From Nitrospirota bacterium (lineage in GTDB: Bacteria; Nitrospirota; Thermodesulfovibrionia; Thermodesulfovibrionales; UBA1546), in NCBI GenBank assembly GCA_016212165.1, contig JACRGY010000057.1:27346-91345 (forward strand): a DNA stretch of 64,000 bases. Direction: 5' to 3'. Under the pieces are notes generated by a model. It had not been told where the DNA came from, did no database searches, and saw nothing but the letters and a program-made list of their open reading frames with translations. Position 1 is the stretch's first letter; each line of letters starts with the position of its first letter. The position numbers were made by a program, and so were the translations under genes. Shown here piece after piece: positions 42,207-48,852 of the stretch.

Positions 42207-42686
42207 ATGAAGATGGACCGGTTTGAAGACATAATGGCGGCAATAACATTTGCCGAAGCAGGAGAGCATGAAAAGGCAAAGGAACTCCTGAAAGGCAGAA
42301 AAACAGTGCTGCTTGCAATTTCCGACATGATGTTTGACAGGAATGTTCTTAAATATGCGCTGAGCATAAGCAAGAGGATAGAGGCAGGCATAGATATCCT
42401 CTACCTGACAAAGGCTGATGCGAAAAACACGGACTTGAAAGAGTTCATGTCAGAAGTTGCAAAGGAAGGGATTGAATGCAGCGTTATTAAGAAAGACGGG
42501 TGCATGAAAAAAGCAATTCTTGATTATACGGAAAAAAGGAGGGAGATATTATTTGTAATCGTAGGTTCAACGCCTGAGCTTGAGATTGAATGCAAGACCT
42601 CTGAAAAATCACTTTCGGATGCATGGAAGAGATTGAAATGCCCGTTAGTGGTTGTATCAAAAGGCGAAATGCCTTTGATGGCATAA
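42207..42686 (+). CDS. USP-like protein with N-terminal TFAEAGEHE motif
   Basis: A 159-residue protein, a close paralogue of the one at 34701: residues 5-26 read FEDIMAAITFAEAGEHEKAK, followed by GRKTVLLAISDMMFDRNVLK and ending CPLVVVSKGEMP. The ATP loop is missing, as in the paralogue. The start is at 42207; a TTG at 42171 would add 12 residues read from the leader region. It heads the second TSUP cluster. Confidence 0.75.
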   Translation: MKMDRFEDIMAAITFAEAGEHEKAKELLKGRKTVLLAISDMMFDRNVLKYALSISKRIEAGIDILYLTKADAKNTDLKEFMSEVAKEGIECSVIKKDGCMKKAILDYTEKRREILFVIVGSTPELEIECKTSEKSLSDAWKRLKCPLVVVSKGEMPLMA

Positions 42687-42777
42687 AGATATAGTTTAAA
42701 AAGGGTAAAAAGTTTAAAAGTTCCCGCCCCGGGCGGGTTCGCCTGAGGCGAAAAAAAATTTAAGGAGGAGATTGAAA

Positions 42778-44073
42778 ATGGGATTTGGAAGACGTATGTA
42801 TGAGTTTTTGAAGATGGCGTCCGTTGCTCACGCCAAATGGGACTATGAAGTCTCGATGAGCATTTTAAAGAACCGGAAAAAGATGCTGATACTGTTGGCT
42901 CTGCTTTTGCCGGTTCTTGCAGTAGGCCTGATTGAAGCAGGAGATATGATAGGCGGAAAAACAGCTTATGCCCCTGCGCATTATTCAAACCTGATATTTG
43001 TTGTTTCAATAGCAGTGGGCCTTGCTGCCGGCCTTATAACAGGCTGTATTGGTGCAGGAGGAGGCTTTATTATCACGCCTGCATTGATGGCAGCAGGAGT
43101 TAAGGGAATTCTTGCAGTCGGGACAGATGTTTTTCACATTTTTGCCAAGGCAATTATGGGGACCACGGTACATAAAAAACTCGGCAATGTCTCGGTAAAA
43201 CTCGCTGCGGCATTCCTTGTAGGCTCTGTCGGCGGCACATTCATAGGCGGCGCCATAAACAAAGGGCTATACAATAAAGACCCTTTGCTGAGCGAGGCGT
43301 TTATCAGTACAGTTTACGCTGTATTGCTCGGGTTTCTCGGGTTTTATGCATTAGCTGACTTTTTGAAATCAAGGAAGGCGGCAAGCAGCGCCAGCAGCGG
43401 CGGCCATGATGCGCACGGCGGGCCGTCAGGCACAACTGAGTTTGCGCTTAAATTACAAAAAGTAAATATTCCGCCAATGATAACTTTTGACGAAGATTTC
43501 GGCGGAAGAAAGATATCATGGCTTTTTGTGGCAATAGGCGGCCTGATTGTCGGAATGCTGGCTGCAATTATGGGTGTCGGCGGCGGTTTTGTTACCTTCC
43601 CCATGTTTGTTTACATCTTCGGCGTATCAACAGCAACAACAGTAGGAACAGATATTTTTCAGATTATATTTACGGCAGGCTTTGCATCCATAGCCCAATA
43701 TGCCATTTACGGATATGTGTTTTATACGCTTGCTATTGGAATGCTGCTCGGTTCGCTTATCGGCATTCAGGTAGGCGCGCTTACAACAAAGGTTGTTAAG
43801 GGTATTCACATCAGGGGATTTTACGCCCTCTCAATTATTGCCGGCTTTATAAACAGGGTTACAACACTGCCCAAGAAGATGACCGAGCTTGAGGTCATAA
43901 ATATGCCCAAGTCTGTTACTACAACAATAGAGAATGTCGGCAATATCATATTCTGGATTGTTGTCGCTGCTTTTGGTTTCTGGATTATCAGCAAGTTTAT
44001 AGCAAATATCGGTACATTAAGGAGCGAGGAAGATTATGCAGCTCCTGTGCTTGTGAAAGAGGAGGCAAAATGA
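42778..44073 (+). CDS. TauE/SafE (TSUP) transporter with N-terminal cytosolic helix
   Basis: A 431-residue protein with about nine transmembrane helices. The TSUP halves show GCIGAGGGFIITPALMAAG (~residue 85) and IMGVGGGFVTFPMFVYIFG (~260), with a ~60-residue polar loop between them. Residues 10-33 (FLKMASVAHAKWDYEVSMSI, then LKNRKK) precede the first helix and follow the same spacing as the TFAEAGEHE motif. ATG at 42778 follows AAGGAGGAG. It overlaps the next gene by four bases. Substrate unknown; sulfite or another sulfur anion is likely for the family. Confidence 0.87.
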   Translation: MGFGRRMYEFLKMASVAHAKWDYEVSMSILKNRKKMLILLALLLPVLAVGLIEAGDMIGGKTAYAPAHYSNLIFVVSIAVGLAAGLITGCIGAGGGFIITPALMAAGVKGILAVGTDVFHIFAKAIMGTTVHKKLGNVSVKLAAAFLVGSVGGTFIGGAINKGLYNKDPLLSEAFISTVYAVLLGFLGFYALADFLKSRKAASSASSGGHDAHGGPSGTTEFALKLQKVNIPPMITFDEDFGGRKISWLFVAIGGLIVGMLAAIMGVGGGFVTFPMFVYIFGVSTATTVGTDIFQIIFTAGFASIAQYAIYGYVFYTLAIGMLLGSLIGIQVGALTTKVVKGIHIRGFYALSIIAGFINRVTTLPKKMTELEVINMPKSVTTTIENVGNIIFWIVVAAFGFWIISKFIANIGTLRSEEDYAAPVLVKEEAK

Positions 44074-44810
44074 TAATAAGAAATAAAAAACCATTCAGTG
44101 TGGGAGTTGTTTTTGCAATATCGTTTTTGGGTGTGCTGTTTCTGATATTTTCACCCTTGTTCGGGAATGGCCTGAACGGCCTTCAGTATGCAGACGACAG
44201 CTTTAATAAGCTTGCAAAGGGCTCCTCTTATTTTATCCCTAAGGTCGCCAAGGGCAATGAGAAGTTCGTGGGAAAGACGTTCAGCGTAAGCATCAATATG
44301 AACAAAGAGGGTGATAAGGCAGGAGATGCTGAAAAGAGGGCGGAACTGGCTTCCAGGGTGTACACAACTGCAGGCGCTGCAACAGAGATTAAAGGCGCTG
44401 AGTTAAAGATCGAAGGAGACCTTGGAAAAGTCCTTGAAGCAGCATTGCAGGATTCTGATGCCATGTTTAAGAATGAAGGGGATAAGATCAAGGCCAAATA
44501 CGGCGTTGACGATGAGAAAAAGATGTTCAGGCAATGGCATAACACTCTGACTAAGATAGACAAGGCATTCAAGAAAGACAAGAAGTTCGAAGAGGCAGGC
44601 ATTGTCTCTGAGGTAACTAAAAAGGCTGTGGAACCTGCCTATAACTTCTATCAGGTTGACGCGAATAAAGTGGCAGACCATGCCGGTATGATGTCAGGCC
44701 TCCTTGTCTTTTACGTTGCTTATACAATGTGGTGGGGATTTGCCATATTTTATATGTTCGAAGGAATAGGCCTTACCATGAAAAAAGCAAAGGTCAGGAA
44801 AGAGGTATAG
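44070..44810 (+). CDS. Two-TM protein with large external domain, TSUP partner
   Basis: A 246-residue protein with a TM helix at residues 10-30, a mainly helical, Lys-rich extracytoplasmic region (35-205), and a second helix at 212-232. It overlaps the TSUP gene as ATGA, so the two are coupled. The external part begins LFGNGLNGLQYADDSFNKLA. I know of no characterised function; it may be an accessory subunit that binds the substrate outside. Confidence 0.65.
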   Translation: MIIRNKKPFSVGVVFAISFLGVLFLIFSPLFGNGLNGLQYADDSFNKLAKGSSYFIPKVAKGNEKFVGKTFSVSINMNKEGDKAGDAEKRAELASRVYTTAGAATEIKGAELKIEGDLGKVLEAALQDSDAMFKNEGDKIKAKYGVDDEKKMFRQWHNTLTKIDKAFKKDKKFEEAGIVSEVTKKAVEPAYNFYQVDANKVADHAGMMSGLLVFYVAYTMWWGFAIFYMFEGIGLTMKKAKVRKEV

Positions 44811-44817
44811 TGTGGTT

Positions 44818-44948
44818 AAACAGAAGGATATAGTCCCTTCGCTCATTCTCGGGCTAAAGCCCTCCGAGGATTTTGCCTCCTTATTCCTTATTTTAATTTT
44901 AAGGACTATCGGCAAAATAAACCGCTCAAGCACTATATCCTTCTGTTT
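44818..44948. repeat. Hairpin repeat element, copy C
   Basis: A 131-bp copy of the element at 3461, in inverted orientation. The arms AAACAGAAGGATATAGT (44818-44834) and its complement (44932-44948) pair perfectly over 17 bases but differ in sequence from the arms of copies A and B. The interior CTTCGCTCATTCTCGGGC, ATTTTGCCTCC and ATCGGCAAAATAAACCGCTC match the other copies. It lies between the TSUP partner and the tandem USP gene. Confidence 0.88.
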
Positions 44949-44983
44949 TGATTGTTTTGGGTTAAACAGGGCAGAGGGCTGAT

Positions 44984-45841
44984 ATGGGAAGATACAGAAA
45001 AATACTTGTGGCTGTTGACGGCTCGGATTCAAGCAAGAATGCCTTCAGGCAGGCATGCAGGATTGCCCGCCAGGATGCGAGCTGGATAACAGTTATTACG
45101 ACAATCCCGTTTTATCAGGACCTGTTTCAAATGCCCAGCATACAGGAAAAAGTGAGCAAGACCCTGAGAGAAGACGGAGAGAAAGTGATCTCAGAGATTA
45201 AAAAAATTGCAGATCAGGAAGATGCCTTCATAAGGCCGGTTATTGAGGAAGGGAGTCCGGTTAACACCATTGTGGATACTGCCGGTGAGAATAATTTTGA
45301 TCTGATAGTCATGGGCCGGCACGGCAAGTCCCAGCTTGAAAGGGCTTTGGTCGGAAGCGTCACAGCCCGTGTTATAGGCCACAGCCGCGGAGATGTCCTT
45401 ATTATCCCGAAGAATGCCTCTATCGGCTGGGATAATATACTCATCTCAACAGACGGTTCGAAATACAGCACAGCTGCTACAGAAAAGGCAATTGACCTTG
45501 CAGAGTCCTACGGCGGCCAGTTACAGGCATTGTCTGTTGTTGATGTTACAGAGGAATTTCAGACTGAAGCGCCGGGCGCTGTTGAAGAGCTTGTCAGAAA
45601 GGCAAAAGGGTTTGTGGATGATGTCAGGAAAAAAGCAGAGACACAGGGAATAAAAACAGAGGCCCTTGTCAGGGAAGGAGAGACCTTTAAGGTTATTACG
45701 GACCTCTCAAAAGAATATAAAACCGATGTTATAGTCATGGGAAGCCACGGACGTACAGGGATGAACAGGCTCCTGATGGGGAGCGTTACTGAAAAAGTTA
45801 TTGGTTATGCACCGTGTCCGGTGCTTGTTGTTAAGGTATAA
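44984..45841 (+). CDS. Universal stress protein, two tandem USP domains
   Basis: A 285-residue protein with two UspA domains. The ATP motifs are GRHGKSQLERALVGSVTARV (residues ~107-126) and GSHGRTGMNRLLMGSVTEKV (~252-271). It lies in the second TSUP cluster after repeat copy C and before the small TFAEAGEHE protein, and parallels the tandem USP at 18259. Confidence 0.92.
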   Translation: MGRYRKILVAVDGSDSSKNAFRQACRIARQDASWITVITTIPFYQDLFQMPSIQEKVSKTLREDGEKVISEIKKIADQEDAFIRPVIEEGSPVNTIVDTAGENNFDLIVMGRHGKSQLERALVGSVTARVIGHSRGDVLIIPKNASIGWDNILISTDGSKYSTAATEKAIDLAESYGGQLQALSVVDVTEEFQTEAPGAVEELVRKAKGFVDDVRKKAETQGIKTEALVREGETFKVITDLSKEYKTDVIVMGSHGRTGMNRLLMGSVTEKVIGYAPCPVLVVKV

Positions 45842-45859
45842 ACAATGAAAGGAGGAGTT

Positions 45860-46030
45860 ATGAAGAAACTGATAAGGAAAGTAGAGGCTTTGATGGCGGC
45901 TGCAACATTTGCAGAGGCAGGAGAACACGAGACCGCAAGAGAGATTATGAAGGAAGAAGAAAAACGCAGCGATAAGAGAGATGATGCAAGGCCAACTCAG
46001 AGGCCGAGGCCCGGACTCAGGGCATCGTAA
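45860..46030 (+). CDS. Small stand-alone TFAEAGEHE motif protein
   Basis: A 56-residue protein: VEALMAAATFAEAGEHETAR (residues 8-27) is the helical motif found at the start of the USP-like proteins at 34701 and 42207, here alone with a charged, disordered tail. ATG at 45860 follows AAAGGAGGAG; the ATG 15 bases earlier lies over that site. A strong terminator follows at 46052. It may be a small adaptor for the USP or TSUP proteins. Confidence 0.65.
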   Translation: MKKLIRKVEALMAAATFAEAGEHETAREIMKEEEKRSDKRDDARPTQRPRPGLRAS

Positions 46031-46051
46031 ATAAGGAATTGATTTTGTAAT

Positions 46052-46085
46052 AAAAAGGCCCCTGTTTTAGAAAGGGGCTTTTTTG
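46052..46085 (+). terminator. Intrinsic terminator of the second TSUP/USP cluster
   Basis: The GGCCCCT / AGGGGC stem with a 9-base loop is followed by a run of six T. It ends the transcript that begins near 42.1 kb. Confidence 0.85.
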
Positions 46086-46118
46086 TTATTCCGGATCTTT
46101 CCGTTGCCTGGAGCTGAT

Positions 46119-46508
46119 TTATGCTAAAACATGGTTTTGTGCGTATTGTATTGCAACTTCGTAGGCAATAGCTGAGTGGTCAGCGGAAGGGCTGTTGCCT
46201 TCACAACTGAGCTCTCCTTTTGTTGCCTCCCTGTGGTTTCTGATCATTGAGGTTATAACCTGAGTCAGATCGAATCCGCCATCAGAGCAATCCTTGCTCA
46301 AACAGTCTACCCTGAACAAAGCATAACTGCTGGGAAAGAAATTTACGGTGCGCGGTAGAGATTTTTGTATCCCCTTCTGATTGTACATCATGCTGATGAC
46401 GATGCTTGCAACCTCAGGGAACTGTTTAGCCACAAAGCCCGCATCAACCCTTCGTTGCAGCCTTTCGGCCCTTGCCACATTCTTTCTGCTGTTCATGCTG
46501 TTGTTCAT
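46119..46508 (-). CDS. Conserved hypothetical protein
   Basis: A protein of about 129 residues with no known domain. The centre has FFPSSYALFRVDCLSKDCSD followed by GGFDLTQVI; three Cys and a conserved look suggest a real family. The N-terminus is basic (NSRKNVARAERLQRRVDAGF). GGGGAGGG precedes ATG 46508 closely. It lies downstream of the cold-shock gene on the same strand, separated by a strong hairpin, so it may be expressed with it. Confidence 0.55.
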   Translation of the reverse strand: MNNSMNSRKNVARAERLQRRVDAGFVAKQFPEVASIVISMMYNQKGIQKSLPRTVNFFPSSYALFRVDCLSKDCSDGGFDLTQVITSMIRNHREATKGELSCEGNSPSADHSAIAYEVAIQYAQNHVLA

Positions 46509-46524
46509 ATCCCTCCCCAATGAT

Positions 46525-46555
46525 AAGGCCCCCTCACTTAATGCGAGGGGGCCTT
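46525..46555 (-). terminator. GC-rich hairpin after the cold-shock gene
   Basis: AAGGCCCCCTC and GAGGGGGCCTT form an 11-bp perfect stem. The minus strand lacks a long U run, so it could be a terminator or an mRNA-stabilising 3' hairpin between the cold-shock gene and the hypothetical gene. Confidence 0.6.
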
Positions 46556-46565
46556 TCCTATCTAA

Positions 46566-46766
46566 TTACAGTTTAACTACGTTGATTGCCTTGGGTCCTT
46601 TTGGGCCCTTTTCAATATCAAAGCTGACCTTGTCACCTTCGGCAAGGGTCTTAAATCCATTGCCCTGGATTGACGTATGGTGTACAAAAGCTTCGCTTCC
46701 GTCATCATTCGTAATAAAACCAAAACCCTTGGATTCGTTGAACCACTTCACTGTTCCATTAGCCAT
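46566..46766 (-). CDS. Cold-shock domain protein (CspA family)
   Basis: A 66-residue single cold-shock domain. The RNA-binding motifs [15 protein letters not shown] (RNP1 KGFGFI) and VFVHH-type AFVHHTSI (RNP2) are complete. It acts as an RNA chaperone. ATG at 46766 follows AAAGGAGG; the frame extends 15 codons upstream without family match. The 120-base leader contains an intrinsic terminator (46813-46849), pointing to attenuation. Confidence 0.96.
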   Translation of the reverse strand: MANGTVKWFNESKGFGFITNDDGSEAFVHHTSIQGNGFKTLAEGDKVSFDIEKGPKGPKAINVVKL

Positions 46767-46812
46767 TTTTTTACCTCCTTTTTTATGAACTGAAATTTCA
46801 GAAGGCATCAAT

Positions 46813-46849
46813 AAAAAAAGGCCGCAAAGTCAATAGTCTTTGTGGCCTT
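46813..46849 (-). terminator. Intrinsic terminator in the cold-shock gene leader
   Basis: On the minus strand, AAGGCCACAAAG and CTTTGCGGCCTT pair across an 8-base loop and are followed by seven U residues. It lies between the promoter at 46884-46913 and the start codon at 46766, so full-length transcription needs read-through. Confidence 0.7.
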
Positions 46850-46883
46850 GTGCAATCGCAAAAACTTCTAAAATTCTGGCTTT

Positions 46884-46913
46884 AGGATAGCATGTCCCCG
46901 AACAGTTAGTCAA
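46884..46913 (-). promoter_or_regulatory. Promoter of the cold-shock gene
   Basis: On the minus strand TTGACT, an 18-base spacer and TATCCT form a fair sigma-70 promoter. Transcription would start near 46877, giving a leader of about 110 bases. Confidence 0.5.
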
Positions 46914-47048
46914 GGAAAATCCAGAGGTGTCAAGCCAACAGTTACTCTTAGCTTTTATTCGTGTATGGCTTCATTGTAGCGGGGGGAGTTGCGCTTAATC
47001 GTTGTTTTTACGTATTGTAAAGTAACTTATCTGTCTGGGAGATATAGC

Positions 47049-47549
47049 ATGAGAAAGCCATTGCCGAAGAAAACAAGCGCTTCGCCTTACATTACGCCTG
47101 CGGGGCAGAAACGCTTACAAGAGGAGCTGTCATATCTCTGGAAGGTGAAACGGCCGCAGGTGACCAGGGCAGTTTCAGAAGCTGCTGCCATGGGCGACCG
47201 TTCTGAAAACGCAGAGTATATTTACGGTAAAAAGCAGTTAAGGGAGATTGATGCCCGCATACATTTTCTTAAAAAAAGATTGGGCGAGCTGGTTGTAGTG
47301 GACAGGATACCTGATGATACTTCAAAGGTATTTTTTGGCGCATGGGTTGAAATAGAGGATACCGGCGGGAATGTGCAACAGTATCGCATTGTCGGCCCTG
47401 ATGAAAGCGATGCAGAGAAGAATTTTATCAGTATTGATTCACCTGTGGCAAAGGCTTTGTTGCGCAGAACAGAAGGTGATGAGGTTGTTGTGTCCAGGCC
47501 AAACGGCAAAGCCTCTTTTGTTATAACATCCATCCATTATCAGTTATAA
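47049..47549 (+). CDS. greB: Transcription elongation factor GreB
   Basis: A 166-residue GreA/GreB protein. The coiled-coil start YITPAGQKRLQEELSYLW, then GDRSENAEYIYGKKQLREID with the conserved acidic tip (DRSENAEY), and the C-terminal FKBP-like part FFGAWVEIED, ISIDSPVAKALL. FFGAWVE and the WKVKRPQVT segment favour GreB over GreA. It rescues backtracked RNA polymerase by inducing transcript cleavage. ATG 47049 follows GGGAG. Confidence 0.93.
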   Translation: MRKPLPKKTSASPYITPAGQKRLQEELSYLWKVKRPQVTRAVSEAAAMGDRSENAEYIYGKKQLREIDARIHFLKKRLGELVVVDRIPDDTSKVFFGAWVEIEDTGGNVQQYRIVGPDESDAEKNFISIDSPVAKALLRRTEGDEVVVSRPNGKASFVITSIHYQL

Positions 47550-47563
47550 AATCTAAAAGCGCC

Positions 47564-47905
47564 TTAAAGCCCGAGGGCCTGCGTCAACCTTTTTCTCTGT
47601 TTTTCGATTGCCCTTTGTCCGTGCTCAATCGCTGTTACAAGCTCTTTTTTGGCCTTGTCTGACAGGCCCATCCCCTGTTCAATAACATCCTCGGTCTTTT
47701 CCTTTAAATTCTCAGCGAACCCATGCACATCCTCAATGGTCTCCTCAATTAAATCAACCGCGTTATTTTTTATGCGGCGTGCTGTCTTGGAGATATCCTT
47801 TCTGGTCTCTCTGCCTGACCTGGGTGCATACAGAAGAGCAATAGCAGCTCCTATTACTCCGCCCAGTAAAAAAGCTCCGCCAATCTTTGTTGCATTGTCT
47901 TTCAT
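47564..47905 (-). CDS. YtxH-domain protein
   Basis: A 113-residue protein. GGAFLLGGVIGAAIALLYAP is the YtxH transmembrane segment, followed by RSGRETRKDI and a long Lys/Glu-rich helix. ATG at 47905 follows AGGGAGGG; an upstream Met adds 48 unrelated residues. YtxH proteins are general-stress membrane proteins of unknown action. It converges on greB. Confidence 0.85.
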   Translation of the reverse strand: MKDNATKIGGAFLLGGVIGAAIALLYAPRSGRETRKDISKTARRIKNNAVDLIEETIEDVHGFAENLKEKTEDVIEQGMGLSDKAKKELVTAIEHGQRAIEKQRKRLTQALGL

Positions 47906-48055
47906 AATGCCCTCCCTGTTGAAAGAAACATTTCCTCTTAAATTAAGCCTATCACATACAAAGATAATGTCAAGAAAGCCTTGAAGTAAAACTGCCATAG
48001 TTACAAAGTCCATGGCGGTCAGGTAAAATAAATTACGTACAGGAGGCAACAGAGA

Positions 48056-48706
48056 TTGACCACAGATAAGGGAATGACTTTAATCAATAGAATTGAGAAA
48101 TACAAGTTGATGGTTGCTGTGCGCACTGATACCCCTGAGAAGGCATATGAGGCTGCCAGAGCATGTATAGAGGGAGGAGTCAGGTTTGTAGAAATTACTT
48201 TTAGTGTCCCTGAAGCAGAGGGAGTAATAAAAAAGCTGAGCAAAGATAAAAGAGCTTCAATCGGTGCAGGAACCATCCTTAGCATAAAAGATGCAAAAAA
48301 AGCCCTGAAGGCAGGCGCCCGATATATCGTCAGCCCTAATGTTGATGAAAAGGTAATTAAGTTCACCAAAAAACAAGGGGCTGTAGCCATCCCCGGCGCA
48401 TGTACTCCCACAGAGATATATAATGCCCATAGAGCGGGCGGAGATATTATAAAACTCTTCCCCTTTGTCCAGATAGGAGGCCTGGATTTCCTGAAGGAAA
48501 TAAGAGGGCCTTTGCCTTTCATAAAATATATGCTGGCCGGCGGCCTGAATCTGGACAATATTCCTGAATATCTTGCTGTAAGGCCGTCATGTGTTCTTGT
48601 GGGTTCTTCCATAATAAAACGTGAACTTGTAATGGCTGAGGACTGGACAGGTATTACAGCAATTGCGAAAAAGTTTGTTGAGAAGATAAATGAAGGGCAG
48701 GCATAA
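48056..48706 (+). CDS. eda: KDPG/KHG-type aldolase
   Basis: A 216-residue class I aldolase. VEITFSVPEA carries the catalytic Glu, GAGTILS, SPNVDEKVI, PGACTPTEI and IKLFPF (Schiff-base Lys) follow in the family order. It cleaves 2-keto-3-deoxy-6-phosphogluconate or 4-hydroxy-2-oxoglutarate; the Leu/Phe next to the Lys and the absence of Entner-Doudoroff neighbours leave the true substrate open. TTG at 48056 follows AGGAGG by nine bases. Confidence 0.87.
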   Translation: MTTDKGMTLINRIEKYKLMVAVRTDTPEKAYEAARACIEGGVRFVEITFSVPEAEGVIKKLSKDKRASIGAGTILSIKDAKKALKAGARYIVSPNVDEKVIKFTKKQGAVAIPGACTPTEIYNAHRAGGDIIKLFPFVQIGGLDFLKEIRGPLPFIKYMLAGGLNLDNIPEYLAVRPSCVLVGSSIIKRELVMAEDWTGITAIAKKFVEKINEGQA

Positions 48707-48852
48707 AATCAGGGCTCAATCTTTTCGCTTCTTGCCATGAATTTTGATTGTTAAGCTTTCGGAAGATTTTTTTATCGGGGGCAGGGGACAAGGGTTTTGA
48801 GGGGATTTAAAATGAGTGCTGAACTATTTTTATTTTGATGACAAAACCTCTT

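Noticed and set aside
42715-42760. CCCGCC...GGCGGG and TTCGCCTGAGGCGAA hairpins before the second TSUP gene
   Set aside because: They are followed by A rather than T on the coding strand, so they are not intrinsic terminators; they may only be a leader structure or a repeat fragment.
3461-44948. Hairpin elements considered as integron attC sites
   Set aside because: They lack the RYYYAAC/GTTRRRY core sites, there is no integrase gene in the window, and no gene cassettes lie between adjacent copies.
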